Below, piece after piece: positions 22,538 to 34,189 of a stretch of 64,000 nucleotides of DNA. Every line of letters starts with the position of its first letter. Position 1 is the stretch's first letter. The translations under genes and the position numbers were made by a program. The notes below the pieces were generated by a model, which was given only the letters and a program-made list of their open reading frames with translations, searched no databases and had not been told where the DNA came from. Where the stretch lies: assembly GCF_933775445.1 (NCBI RefSeq), contig NC_065874.1, positions 31,008,501-31,072,500 on the forward strand. The letters run 5' to 3'. The stretch comes from Argentina anserina. Its lineage: Eukaryota; Streptophyta; Magnoliopsida; Rosales; Rosaceae.

Positions 22538-23590
22538 GGCATAAATGCCGATTTGCACCCCAAATTTGGCTGAAATTGTCAATTTACACCCCGAACTTGC
22601 ATTTGAGTCAATTTACCTCCTAAACTTGGTAAAAATTGCCGATTTACACCCCGAACTTGTATTTGAGTCAATTTATCTCCTATACTTGGTAAAAATTGCC
22701 CATTTGCACTTATCCGTTAAATTTAACTGTTTCTATCCAATTTTGCGTCACATGTCATGCATTTAAGGGGTAGTATTGTCATTATATATTTATATTTTTC
22801 TTAAAATAAATAAAAATATTCTTTAAAATGAGGATTATTTTGTTAATCAAATTATTTATTTACATCTTTTTTTCTACCTACTTCACCCTACTTTGAATTA
22901 TATATTTAATATACCCACCCATTCAAATATAGTGTGTTGTGTATAAATATATTTTTATATATACACATTGTTGGAGGATGAACAAAACGAGAATAATAAC
23001 GACGTAATAGAACAGAACGTAACCGTTTATTGATTGATAATGAGGCCAATATATAGGCATTACATAACCACAATCCCGTAGGATTCGGAGTCCTAATCTA
23101 TTACAGAGATGCGAATCTATCTCTAACAGAAAACCTAATAAGGCTAAGACACACACAATGGTAGAATAATAATTCTCTCGGAACACACATTTATTTTAAT
23201 TTTCAATGTATTTATTTATTTATATATTTTTCTAATATCTTTTAACATACCATATCACATAAAATAATAAATATATAAATCAATAACATGTTTCGAAAAA
23301 ACAAACATTGTAGCAAGTGTTCCTCTTAAGTAATTTTATTAATTTATTTCATTATTCAATATGAATAAATATATTATGACAATACTACCCCTTAAATGCA
23401 TGACATGTGACGCAAAATTGGATAGAAACAGTTAAATTTAACGGATAGGGTGCAAATTGACAATTTTTACCAAGTTTAGGAGGTAAATTGACTCAAATAC
23501 AAGTTCGGGGTGTAAATCGGCAATTTTTACCAAGTTTATGAGGTAAATTGACTCAAATGCAAGTTCGGGGTGCAAATTGGCATTTATGCC
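22538..23590. mobile_element. Long-TIR DNA element (1053 bp) carrying a solo LTR
   Basis: The ends are GGCATAAATGCC and GGCATTTATGCC, followed inward by long inverted arms (about 22538-22785 against about 23378-23590). Both arms contain tandem ~60-bp units with TTTGAGTCAATTTA and CTTGGTAAAAATTG; the left arm has extra repeat sequence. The flanks AAATTAAAA (22529-22537) and AAATAAAAA (23591-23599) match at 8 of 9 positions, compatible with a 9-bp Mutator-type duplication but low in complexity. No transposase. The middle is interrupted by a solo LTR. Confidence 0.68.
22969..23185 (-). repeat. Solo LTR (217 bp), relative of the 184-bp copia LTR
   Basis: On the minus strand it begins TGTTCCGAGAGAATTATTAT and ends CATCCTCCAACA. 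The 5-bp duplication CACAT flanks it (22964-22968 and 23186-23190). The first ~150 bp follow the LTR of copia copies 1 and 2, including AGATTAGGACTCCGAATCCT, while the 3' end differs and is longer. It is thus a sister subfamily. With no internal sequence between duplications, it is the product of LTR-LTR recombination. Confidence 0.85.
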
Positions 23591-24030
23591 AAATAAAAAA
23601 TGATCAACAAACTAGCTAGCTGAGATTTAATTTTTTGGGAAATGGTATGTTTTGGAAGCATTAAAATAAAATAATATATATATATATAATTATAAATTAT
23701 ACAAAAAATAAATAAACATTATTGTAAATTTTTAGTTCAAATAACTCAAATAACTTGAATGACTTAGTGTTCTACATTCGAATAATACATATCTAATAAA
23801 GACAATACTATTTAAACATCATCTTCATTCTCATTATCCTCAATATTATCAAATAAAACGACTTCTAATCGCGGTTCATCAAGTGAAAGCTTCTGACTGC
23901 TTCAGTCAAGGTTCTGTAGTGGTTCCACTTCGAAAGCAGAAAATGTAGTTGAAGGTAAGTTTTCGTGCTACATAGTTTACCACATGTGGGCATTTGCTTT
24001 CTTCCAATCTCAAGTCTCAATCCCACGCGT
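23591..24030. other. Intergenic, AT-rich, no gene seen
   Basis: Mostly A and T, with a short TA run near 23675. No coding or repeat feature was recognised. Confidence 0.4.
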
Positions 24031-24042
24031 TGTGTCAAGATT

Positions 24043-25532
24043 TTTTTTTAGAAGACATGATAATAATTTTATTAAAGCAAGTAAGATAGAAGATAGCAGT
24101 CAATTACAAGAAGATAATCACGAACTGGAAATAAGTTCCTATCTAGCAACAAAGAAACTACCCTCCAAACCCATAAGCATACAACACAATTAATGAGTGA
24201 AAAGCCGGAACGACCAATAAAATATATGCCTCATTGTCATACTTCATAAAAAGGTTAAAAAGGAAGAAAACAAAACCTAAACTTATTCAACCAGGCCTAG
24301 GCCGTCACCCCTAAGCACAATCTCAGAGTGAAAACGAAAACTAAGCAAAATCTACAAACAAAAGAGCCCACAAACTAACAACCAACCCAGTAACAAGGCT
24401 CAAGAGAGAAGCCCAAAGAAGCACAGTCAACCTTCGTAGGAACTAGGTTGAGCTACTGCCTCCCATCACCATTGGTGACGTCGACTGGAAGAGACTTGCA
24501 ACTAAGAGGAGACAGTAGAAGCTGACCAAATCCATCTCTCCAACATTATCACAACTATAAACCTAACAAAGGTAGATCAAAGCAGCACCATACCCATAAG
24601 AGCGAAACAACACCGCCGAAGATGATGAAGATTGTTGGCATAGGCTAGCCATAATCAGCGCGACTATTATCACACTTAGGCTCAAAATCAGCCCAACCCC
24701 GTAGTATAGGCATGGAGCCAGCTAGACCAGTTGTGTAACAAGCCACCCCATGGCTCAAACCAACTACGGACGCGCCCACACGCGTATCTCAAAGGAAGCT
24801 CTAGAGAATACCACAATTGGACTAAGTTCCACATCAGAGGATGAGTGAATGATCTATCTTAACTTAACTATTAAAGGTCAAACACTTGACCTCATAAGGT
24901 AAACAATCCAGACTACTTACTGTTATTCTGTAGAAATTACTACACATCTGACTTAAGCATCGGAGAATTGAAGACCACGTCGCCGTGGTCTTTACTCTAA
25001 CGGGCTGCGTTATTTGTGACAGGGAGAATAGTAAGGAATACGATACATCTCGGATCAGCGTAGTGGAGTGAACTACACCACCGTAGTATACTGCATTAAC
25101 AAAGATAATGCCATGCCAAATGGGAACACAACTCAAAAATAGAAAATTTGGAGTCAGAATTGAACACCAGCAAGACTCAACCCAACCAATCTTGAATAAG
25201 AGCATCGGCAGATCCGAACTAATGAATCTAACCAGAAAAGACCCAAATCCATAATCAATCGGGGGACTCAACAACATTAAAAAAGAAATAAAAGGTAAAA
25301 GAGGTAAGCAAAACGAAGACATGCTTCAGGTGAACGTCCATGGAAGACGAGATGATGCCACCGCCGTTGGAGACTGAGGAGGGGCAGAAGAGGATGAAGC
25401 AGAGGCCCCTCCCGAATCGATGCACAGCGACAGTGCCGTCGACACTCGACCGGAAGGGGAGGAAAGGCTCAAATCTGGTTTATCTCACTCAAATCTAGAG
25501 AGAGAGGCCTGGCCAGTTTTTCAATTCATGGA
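24043..25532 (-). mobile_element. LINE-like retroposon (about 1.5 kb, minus strand)
   Basis: On the minus strand the sequence starts near 25532 with a GC-richer leader (about 25520-25340, with CTCTCTCTCTAGATTTGAG) and ends at 24043 in a short A-run after TTTAATAAAATTATTATC. The target-like repeat TGTGTCAAGATT (24031-24042) and TGTGTCAGGATT (25533-25544) flanks it, 12 bp with one mismatch. A poly-A end plus a 12-bp duplication is what target-primed reverse transcription leaves. No endonuclease or RT reading was found, so it is either internally deleted or a non-autonomous retroposon. Confidence 0.5.
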
Positions 25533-25544
25533 TGTGTCAGGATT

Positions 25545-26324
25545 TGGTATAATCATATCATTCACATAAAAGCAACAGAAATATGGAACAGAAACCGCAA
25601 TAGGAATAAGCACAATCATCTCTCACTTATAATCCTCTAAGCACCCGATCACATTCACAAAGTGGCTCGCACGAACCCTAAACGTCGCTATCGTCTTCTT
25701 TTCCTGTCATCTTTCGATTTTCTCCTCCCTATTTTAATCAGACCAAAAATCACGGTCCCCCTTCAAATTATATCTTAAACAAGTTCCATCCCAACCTACT
25801 AGCTCACTGTTCTTCACTAGTCATCAGACATCCCATTATGAACTTTTTTTACGTTTGAGAAAGCATTATAAACCGTAAAAATTGACACGAATGCCAATCG
25901 GCCCGAACCCACTACCACTTCGTGATCTTCCCCATTCATTCATTTTTTTCTTTGCATGCATTATGTTGTCCTCTACATGTTTTTTATCGACTAGTTGGAT
26001 GCTTTGGAACTTAGCCCTAGCATCATAATATGCCCCAAATGAGTAGCTGGGGTGGGATCCAGTACACTTCGTATGGGGCTGCTGTACAACTTCTCTTGAG
26101 AGCTAGAGTTCAAGGGCATAGATTTTTACTTTTTTGGGAGCTTGTAATATGTGATTGGATTCTTTATCATTCATTCTTGTTCTATATGGATCAAATGGGG
26201 AAAACTTTCAGACATTGCATGTGACATTCGATCATATGTACTTCTCTATTATTGATGTATTGTGATGCCTTACTGCTAAATTTTAAGCCAGTTATATGTA
26301 TCAAGTGATCCATATACAGTGTTG

Positions 26325-26367
<43 letters not shown>

Positions 26368-26390
26368 GATGGTGGTGTTGTTTACATTAT
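25545..26390. other. Intergenic with (AT)n microsatellite, no gene seen
   Basis: No protein motifs. An AT dinucleotide run of about 33 bp lies at about 26330-26363. A TIR element begins at 26391. Confidence 0.45.
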
Positions 26391-26514
26391 GAGAAGTTTT
26401 AAATACACATCTCATTTATCTTAATACACACTCACTTCTTAAAACACTACCAATCTAAAATTTCATGTAAATTCTTCTCTAAATACACACCTCAAAGTAC
26501 CAAAATTACATTTT

Positions 26515-26698
26515 TGTTCCGGGAGAATTACTATTCTACCCTTATGTGTGTCTTAGCCTAATAGGTTTCCTGTTAGGAGATAGATTAGCATCTCCGTAAT
26601 AGATTAGGACTCCGAATCCTACAGGATTATGGTTTTGTAATGCCTATATATAGGCCCCCATATCATTCAATAATACACAATTATTTCATCATGCATCA
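26515..26698 (+). repeat. 5' LTR of copia copy 2 (184 bp)
   Basis: TGTTCCGGGAGAATTACTAT to ATGCATCA, directly after the duplication ATTTT. Confidence 0.9.
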
Positions 26699-26819
26699 CG
26701 TTATCACGCACGTTGCTCTAAAACCCTGAACTTTTAGAGCCCTAGAAATTTTTTCTCTTCTCCACCGCCGGCCACCGTCGTCTCTGGCCTCCGACATCTT
26801 CCCGTCGACGTTCCTCGTC

Positions 26820-27190
26820 GGCGCAGCCCCGCTGCCCCTGCAGGTCCCCCTGCAGCCTTGCACGCAGCCCTCCCCGCAGCCCCTGCAGCCATCCCTGTAA
26901 ACAGCCCTGCACGCTGCCCCTGCATGCTGCCCCTGCAGCCCCGCGCGCAGCCCCTGCATGCTGCCCCCGCAGCCCCGCGCGCAGCCCCTGCATGCTACCC
27001 CCGCAACCCCGCACGCTGCCCTGCAGCCCCCGCAACGCAGCCCCGCACGCACGCACGCACCCCTGCTGCCCCCGCATGCAGCCCCACACGCAGCCAGCCC
27101 CGCACGCAGATTCTGTCCTGCGGCCCCTGCTGCCCTGCAGCCCCTCCGACCCCCCTGCTGCCCCTGCACGCAGCCTCCGCAGCCCCGCAG
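26820..27190. repeat. GC-rich minisatellite in the leader of copia copy 2
   Basis: Blocks of GCAGCCCC and CTGCCCC alternate in the same position as in copy 1, but with a different number and order of units. The array is therefore variable between copies. Open frames on both strands here come from the repeat. Confidence 0.75.
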
Positions 27191-29560
27191 GGTATCCTCC
27201 GCATTCGCTCCGCAAAAACATCTTTTTGTCCTGAAAAACCCCGCATCAGAGGATTCAAAATTGCTCCTCCCGCATATATACGCAATGAACGCGAACTGCA
27301 CAAGCAAACTCTTCGCTCAAGAGAAGCTACTCCCGTCTTCTCTACCCTTTTGGGCCTTTAAACTATTTGTCTTTTTTCCTTTTTATTTTCCTATTGCTTA
27401 TTAAATCGTTTATTTGCACGTTTTCGTTTTCTAACTATGTTTCACGTGCTTGCATAGGAAAAGTGATCACTCGTCGTACTATGGTGATGACATTCATGCC
27501 GAGATGGATGATACTTTTGTCATCTACATACGATTTTGATCGTACCCTCCCAAGATTTTATGTCATCGGACGAAGATAGAAAAAGAATTCAACAAGCAAC
27601 TTCATGCATGACGATCGATTTGCAGAGCAATTTACTTATATGCGGTCTATTTGGCAGACCAACAAGTATGTTTTTCTTAAAGTTGCTGCTTTTAAACATA
27701 TATATATATAAATTATCGGACGCTATTAGCCTTTTTTTTCATGTCTTCTTTTCCGGCCTTTCTTATAACGCCGATGAGACCAAAGAGGGATATGATTCCC
27801 CTCTTGGTCGACGTTTTTCGTGTGACGGTCCTGTGGGAGTCACGTTATTATTTAAAAAGGAAGATATCGATTTCGTGTGGTCGCTTGAGTGCACCGCTGT
27901 TTTCGGTGCGATCATGAGAATCGCCGATATGCATCGATTATTTTGTGACCATATACATCACAACCTTCTAATTCCGGTTACATACTTGAATAGTTTCGAT
28001 TATTTGAAACCTATACAACCCTCGTTTCTTATGGATGCGTCACCATCGCGACTGTTATTTGAATGTTTCAGTTTTCCTAAACTGATGTCTATAAACGATA
28101 ATCTCAAGGTCTACGTACTCATTTATTTGAGTTGATTCATTACTCTGATGGAGCACTATTTACTGACAAAAAGATCCCAAAAATAACGAATTCTATGGGA
28201 CACACTTAAAAGTGATTTAATGAACGTCTATGACGTTGTATTATCAGAGTTGACCTTGATGCATACTCCACATCAAAGAAACGCATGCCATTTTTGGCAC
28301 CTGTATCTATTTCTTGAGGGAATTTTGGAGATGGAAACGTAACATTCTTCCATTCTCAAGTAAGCACATTTTTGAGCCTCAGGCTAAGGCTCCGCCCAAT
28401 CCGATATGCAAGATTTTGTTGCTACAGACTTTTGATTAGTCAATCTATTTTGATTATGTCTTCTGCTTACTATTTTTCAAGTATGACGTTGGCATTGCCA
28501 TGATTATTGCTCGACTTTAGCGTAAGTCGTCTATTGGAATTGGAAGCTTGTTTGTGTTGTATTAAATATTGGCATATTCTATAAAATCTCTCGTATTTCT
28601 TGTTTACAAGATTGACTCGTGAGAATTTTATTTGCCTTGGCTTAGCATGCATGGTCAACGTTGCAACTCACGTGGTTTTTAAATTGGCCGCTTTTGGGTT
28701 ACATGGTACCCCAATAACACTACATTGTGATTTTGGACTTTGAAATTTGGAAAACGGACCTCGGAACGTCAAAATTGACGTCGTTTTTCCCGGTTACTGT
28801 TCCGGCGTTTCCGAAACGTTTTTTGACGTTTTACCGGCGTATTCGCCGCGTTCCGGCCATATTCTGGCGTTTCCGGCACTGCCATCCGGTTCCGGACGGC
28901 GCTCCCTGTCGGACCTGAAGTTATGGCCTCGATACCGGCCAGGTCCGGCCACTGCTGGCCGGATTTCCGGCAATCGGTGCCGTCGGCTTCCGACGAGTTT
29001 TTCCGACGTTTTTTTTTTCGTCGTTTCTCGTCATTTTCCGGCATATCTCAGCAGTTCTTTCTGCCATGTTTTCCTAGTCCAAAATTCACCCGGTTTTGAG
29101 TTAATTTGACATGGTTTTCCGGTTAATTTTCCGGTTTTCTCCAAGTCGTTTCATAGCTCAAATGATTTTATTATTATTGGTGACCACCCGCACCAATTGG
29201 ATGGTTTTTACCACCTAAATTGTTTGGTATTCAACTGCTCCAATACCATGTTTTTCCAACTCTTGAGTTGAAGAATGTAGTTCTATTGCCATGTGATACA
29301 TTCGATGGGATTGCCATTTGTTTCAATCCCCTCTCTTACAATATCCTACGGCGTATTGTGTAGAGAAGTTCACCGCGTCGTTGACTCTCTTAATCTTCAT
29401 TTTGAGAATGTCCATCCGTGAAATCGAGTGTCTTGCTAATTGCGTAACCACCCACACTGTCCTACGGCGTAGGTAGTTGTTTTACGGATCTCGTGCGGAG
29501 ATTGTGTTTTATATCTTCGTGCCTTGCTAAGTGTTAAAGGCCATACATGCCAATGATGGA
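27190..29560 (+). other. Internal region of copia copy 2 without recognisable protein
   Basis: Runs parallel to 3690-6000 in copy 1, including the TTCCGG-rich stretch (about 28785-29050). The frame at 27536-28135 is open for 199 codons, but the corresponding frame in copy 1 differs by shifts. That argues against selection on a protein. Confidence 0.5.
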
Positions 29561-29829
29561 TTTTCATCTTGATATTTGTGTTAAGAATGGAGAGGAATAA
29601 ATCTGTCAGATTTCATTGACAGTATCTTTTTCAAGCTTCGACAGTAGCTTTGTTAGCCTACAGACATAGTTTTGCTTGCCTGCAGTAGTAACTTTATGTA
29701 ACTCAAGATTCTTTGAATCATGGGTTTGGTTTTACTGTCTTCTCGGTTTTGACATGATCGTTTTTTGGTCATTTTGAACAAGATATGATGATTCGAGTTC
29801 TTTGAAATTCACATTATCATCTATTTTTC

Positions 29830-30506
29830 ATGTTCACGAAGCGATTGGAGGACCACCTCACCCATGCTCCACACGGTGAGGCCGAGCCTATCCGTGCCAT
29901 GCACGGTGAGGCTGAGCCTGCCTATTTAGGCGGCTCCATGGCATTAAGACCGTCGGTGGCGGCATCCCCTCCCGTGTTTTCTAATGCCTCCATGGTAATC
30001 TCTGATGCCAATCGCTCATTTTGCAAAGCTTGTTCTTTTGCTAGATTTCAAGGAAGTCCTTATTTGCTAAGGCTCCAACCGAGAACATTCCATTCTTACA
30101 AAGTATTTAAGGTGACATTAGTGGACCCTATCCAACCGAATACGGACATTTTTCGGTATTTTTATGGTATAGGTTAAGAGCATCGACGCGTTGGTCACAC
30201 GTCGCTTTGCTTTCCACAAGAAACGCTGCATTCGCTAAAGTTTTTAGCTATGATCATCATACTAAGGGCTCACCACCCTTCCCATCCTCTCAAATCTATT
30301 TGATTGGATACCGTTGGAGAGTTCACCTCCACGACTTTGATGATTTCGTTTTGCATATCTACTGGGATCGTCGTTGAACATAGTATTCCTCATGTTCATT
30401 CACTGCACGATCTAGCAGAGCTCAGACTTGGTTATGGGTACTAACCTGCCGATTTTTGCATGGAGATATGTAATGATGTTGCATGCAGCGACACTTATTC
30501 GTTTTA
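29830..30506 (+). pseudogene. Copia integrase-region relic (copy 2)
   Basis: Opens with the linker TKRLEDHLTH, which has a partial duplication of HGEAEP relative to copy 1, then CKACSFARFQGSPYLLRLQP, stop at 30175, then a frame-shifted STRWSHVALLSTRNAAF and a distal fragment. The sequence breaks off near 30506, where about 500 bp present in the inverted copy are missing. Non-functional. Confidence 0.72.
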
Positions 30507-32521
30507 GATACTTATTTCATATGACCTGGTCCTAGCACCGTTGGCACCGTCCCTGACAGTGGGAAGGAAGCCGGCGATGACACCATCGTACGCTGTGGTG
30601 TTGTCGGCGCCCGTGGCATTGCACCACAAAACAAGGGCGGCAAACACAAAGATTGACTAGTAACGGTCATAGCTTCGGTCTTGGCTCCTGCCTAGATGAG
30701 GGGGAGACCATTATTCTCTAGAATCAAATCTATGAATAAGTGAAGTGCGTAGGCACAAGTATTTCGCCCATCATCAAGAGATATCCTCTAAACGTGTGTA
30801 TCAACTAAGTTTCTGTGGGACGCTACAGACTCATTTTGTTGATGTTAGAGAATAATAGAAATCTCACGAATTGATCGTATACAGCGCGCGCGTGTGTTTA
30901 ATGTATTGATCTCCCATGATTGATAATGTATTCGCTTATGCTCTTATCCGTTGTAAAACATCAACGATGAGCAACTTGACCGAAGTGGAAATAATCAATA
31001 CAGGCTGAACTAGACTTGTTATGTTGGTCATTGTTCGTAAGTGTAATGAGAAAGATGAAGTCATGCAATATACGCAGGACTTATGGCGCAAAGATTGTCT
31101 CATTATCCTAGTATTGAGTACGATGAGTTATATTCTCTCGTTATGGACATAATTGCTTTCCGCTACTTGATCAGTAGTAGTGTCCATGAAAACTGATTTG
31201 CAGCATATGATAGTGGTCATAGAATATCTGTAAAGGGATCTTGACGCAGATATGAGAGTGCCCGAGGGACTTTAAATGCCTCCAGACCACGGAGAGCTTA
31301 TGTAATCAGATTGCGATGTTCGAGAGAACGTAGTACAATCGGTTACAAGAACTCATACCCATATGTGTTCATATGAAGCTAATTCTTGATTCTCTATTCC
31401 GTCTAAGTATAGATGATGAAGAGATTCAATGAGCTATACATTCATACATGTTAGTGTTGTTGGGACACTATTGCTTTCATTATGACGTGATTAACTATGC
31501 GCCTATGCATTGTCATTGGACTCGCATTGCTTCTTTGACATGGGTTTAGTTCTACACTTAGTGAACCAACACAAATCCTATCCACACCAACGCCGCTAGC
31601 AGCTCCAGCAACATCAACGTACGCCTTGGTGTAGCAGTCGACACTGGTAGCGTAGAGAATGCGTACGGTTCCGTCTTGGACCAAAATAAGTCCTTCATTG
31701 GTCCATTCCCCCATTCTTTTTGCGAAAGACACATTGAATGTGACAAATCAGAATCTGTCCAGTTTCGTAGGTCAACTTCAATGAGACCTACATGACAGCT
31801 CGCTCGATGAAATATGGTGAAATTAGTACCGTTGGAAAGGTATATGTGTCTACTTTCATGTGACATCAACCTTTCGTTCATAGCTATCATATTGAGTGAG
31901 TTATGGCCGTTTTAGTAATGTAGGACAGTCCTGTCCGGAAATTTGCAAGTCAGTCAACTTCGACAGAGCATTGTGAACTGCTCCGATTGGATGAGGTTGT
32001 GAGCCTTATGTCACTGGAAAGCCACGGGTGTCTACTTTTCAGAACATTTTACGGTTCGCTGATATCTATTTTGACGAAGAAGTTATGGCCGTTTAAGTGA
32101 GTGAAGGTCATTATACCCGAGAATCTGATTTTCATTGTAAACTCTTGTTTTGAGTTGTTATGCAATCTTGTTTCCTAAGATCTAAGTTTGACTAAGTATA
32201 GCATGGATGATCTAAGGATGTGTGGCTAGATTAATGATTAATCATTAGCCCAAGACTACGTTTGAGAAGCATGTAATGAACGTTGTATACGTTGTTCTTT
32301 GTACTCCATGATTATGGCAATAATCAGGGGGAGTTGTTTCGTAGACTTCAGGAGGAGTCTAGCTCACATGATGCTATCAAATGTAGACGGTGCGTTGTGC
32401 TGTTTTTACCTTCGATCAAGCTTTTGTTTTTACCCAAGAGGTTTTTATTTTGCTTGACAAGGTTTTTACCGAGGCAACGATGTGTGCACCATGCAACCTA
32501 GGCATGCGACACAAGGGGGAG
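30507..32521 (+). pseudogene. Decayed distal pol (RT region) and 3' untranslated part of copia copy 2
   Basis: Corresponds in order to the inverted segment 8800-7235. Fragments such as MKTDLQHMIVVIAYL, and a later VPEGL near 31260, recall the copia RT region before the catalytic box. The frame is broken almost everywhere and no YVDD box is readable. After about 32060 the sequence is non-coding up to the polypurine tract at 32513-32521. Confidence 0.5.
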
Positions 32522-32705
32522 TGTTCCGTGAGAATTACTATTCTACCCTTATGTGTGTCTTAGCCTAATAAGTTTCCTGTTAGGAGATAGATTAGCATCT
32601 CCGTAATAGATTAGGACTCCGAATCCTACGGGATTGTGGTTTTGTAATGCCTATATATAGGCCCCCATATCATTCAATAATACACAATTATTTCATCCTG
32701 CATCA
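32522..32705 (+). repeat. 3' LTR of copia copy 2 (184 bp)
   Basis: TGTTCCGTGAGAATTACTAT to CCTGCATCA, followed by the duplication ATTTT. Few differences from the 5' LTR. Confidence 0.9.
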
Positions 32706-33112
32706 ATTTTATCTATATATCATGAAATATTTTATTATTTAGTATAATTATAATTTAACTAACATAGACTTTTTCAAATCTTTCACGTATTTTGTTAGAA
32801 ACATTTGATCATACATGAAAGGATTCATATAAGGTCCTTCATATAATTATCTTAATAGCCAAAACTCAATTCATGCTTTATGGAGAAGGGATAGTAAAAA
32901 ACAACTCAACAAAGACGTATGAGGTATAGAAACAAAGACGTCTAAGTAAATTCAGTTTTTCTTTTATGTTTCCTCTTTTTTCTTTTTTAATAATAATATG
33001 TCTATTATGGTCATTTAACCTACTTAAATCATATTATGTGATAATTAAAATAACAGGGTGTGTATTAAAAGATATAGGGTGTGTATTTAAAACCTCTCGT
33101 ACATTACATAGT

Positions 33113-33477
33113 TGTTAACACCTCCTCCTGGACGGGATAATTACCGGTAAGATTCCCTCTCATTTTGGCTGCCAGGCCAGCCGAAGTTAACCCAGCAAGG
33201 CGAGGCACTGAGCCAGCAGGGCAGCCACCCCGCCCTAGCTCATGCACCACCGCCAGCACAGCCCAAAGTAGCACGCCAAGGCAGTAAAAGTATGTCATAC
33301 GAGCTCACTCTCCCACATCGGGAAAAAGAAGTAGCACTTCCCCAAATGTGCCTATAAAAGCAACCAAAAATATCCTAAAAAGAGTAATGTATTCTTAAGT
33401 TCTTAACTTAACTTAAGTTTTGGAGAGTCATAGGCCGATGCACCGCTGGCCCTTGACCTGAACTCTAGTTTTGTGCA
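33113..33477 (+). repeat. Probable 5' LTR (or its remaining part) of a Tat-lineage gypsy element
   Basis: TGTTAACACC near the TIR-element edge, CTCCCACATCGGGAAAAAG at about 33310, TATAAAA at 33353-33359, and an end in GGCCCTTGACCTGAACTC...TTTTGTGCA at 33477 all look like an LTR with promoter and U5. No matching 3' LTR was found, so the left boundary is uncertain. It may be cut by the neighbouring TIR element. Confidence 0.5.
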
Positions 33478-34189
33478 GATTGAATGGACCGAAAGTTGAG
33501 TACAAGCTGCATGAAAAAAACCCATGTACTTGTAACAGTTGACGCTAGAAGGAGGGTCCTCGTCAACACGACTCTGCCAGTTTCAACAATGGTCCTCATA
33601 AATGAAAACGAGGAAAATCGGTCCCCCCCCCCCGAGACAACGATGACGAAACTGGTGACATGTTCAACCAAATGAATGGCACCGGGGAACTGTCTCGGGT
33701 CCCTTACCCAAACCCTGCCACTGCTAGAAGCAGCTCTCAGGGACATCCAAAGCTTTCGGGTCGAAAGAGATGAAGAGCAGCAGATTCCCTGGCCACTTTG
33801 GCGGAGCTTGAAAAGGAACAAAAACTCCTTAGAGGACGGACGCGGTGTTGTAGCCCCCAACCAGCGCTTACTCCCTCCAAACGTACAGGCGATGGGCGCA
33901 CTAGCCTCATCTGGAGCACCCCTACTACTAGGACCGAATCGGCCAACCGTATTTGTCTCCCAGTCGGTGTTCTTCGCATCCATCCCCGGGGCCACCCCCG
34001 CATTGCATTTCATAAGTAGATCAGAGCTCCGATCAAACTGCTCTGACCGAGCTTTCGCCCTCATCGGATCTCCAAACCCGGCTCCTTTTGCAGGTGAGCA
34101 AGACGTTGAATACCTGGGCACCATGATGGATGGAATTGAGACCCGGAGCATGCCATGACCGCTGCATAGGGGATATGACGGCCGAGATG

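Larger units (their letters stand above)
26515..32705 (+). mobile_element. Ty1/copia element, 184-bp LTR family, copy 2 (6.2 kb)
   Basis: Both LTRs are 184 bp (26515-26698 and 32522-32705) and are flanked by a perfect 5-bp duplication ATTTT (26510-26514 and 32706-32710). A polypurine AAGGGGGAG precedes the 3' LTR. Internally there are a putative primer site, a GC-rich minisatellite leader, a long region without readable protein, an integrase relic, and a decayed distal pol. The structure shows it integrated as a complete unit. The missing Gag and protease and the broken pol show that it would depend on proteins from another copy. It lacks about 500 bp of pol near 30510 that the inverted copy at 7235-10274 retains. 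Confidence 0.88.
26391..33098. mobile_element. TIR element split by copia copy 2
   Basis: The left piece 26391-26514 begins GAGAAGTTTTAAATACACAT. The right piece 32711-33098 ends with the complement of GAGAGGTTTTAAATACACAC. The 7-mer TACATTA stands just outside both ends (26383-26389 and 33100-33106). Without the inserted copia element it would be about 510 bp, MITE-sized and non-coding. The repeat size and 7-8 bp flank would fit a hAT-like family, but that is only a suggestion. Confidence 0.6.
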
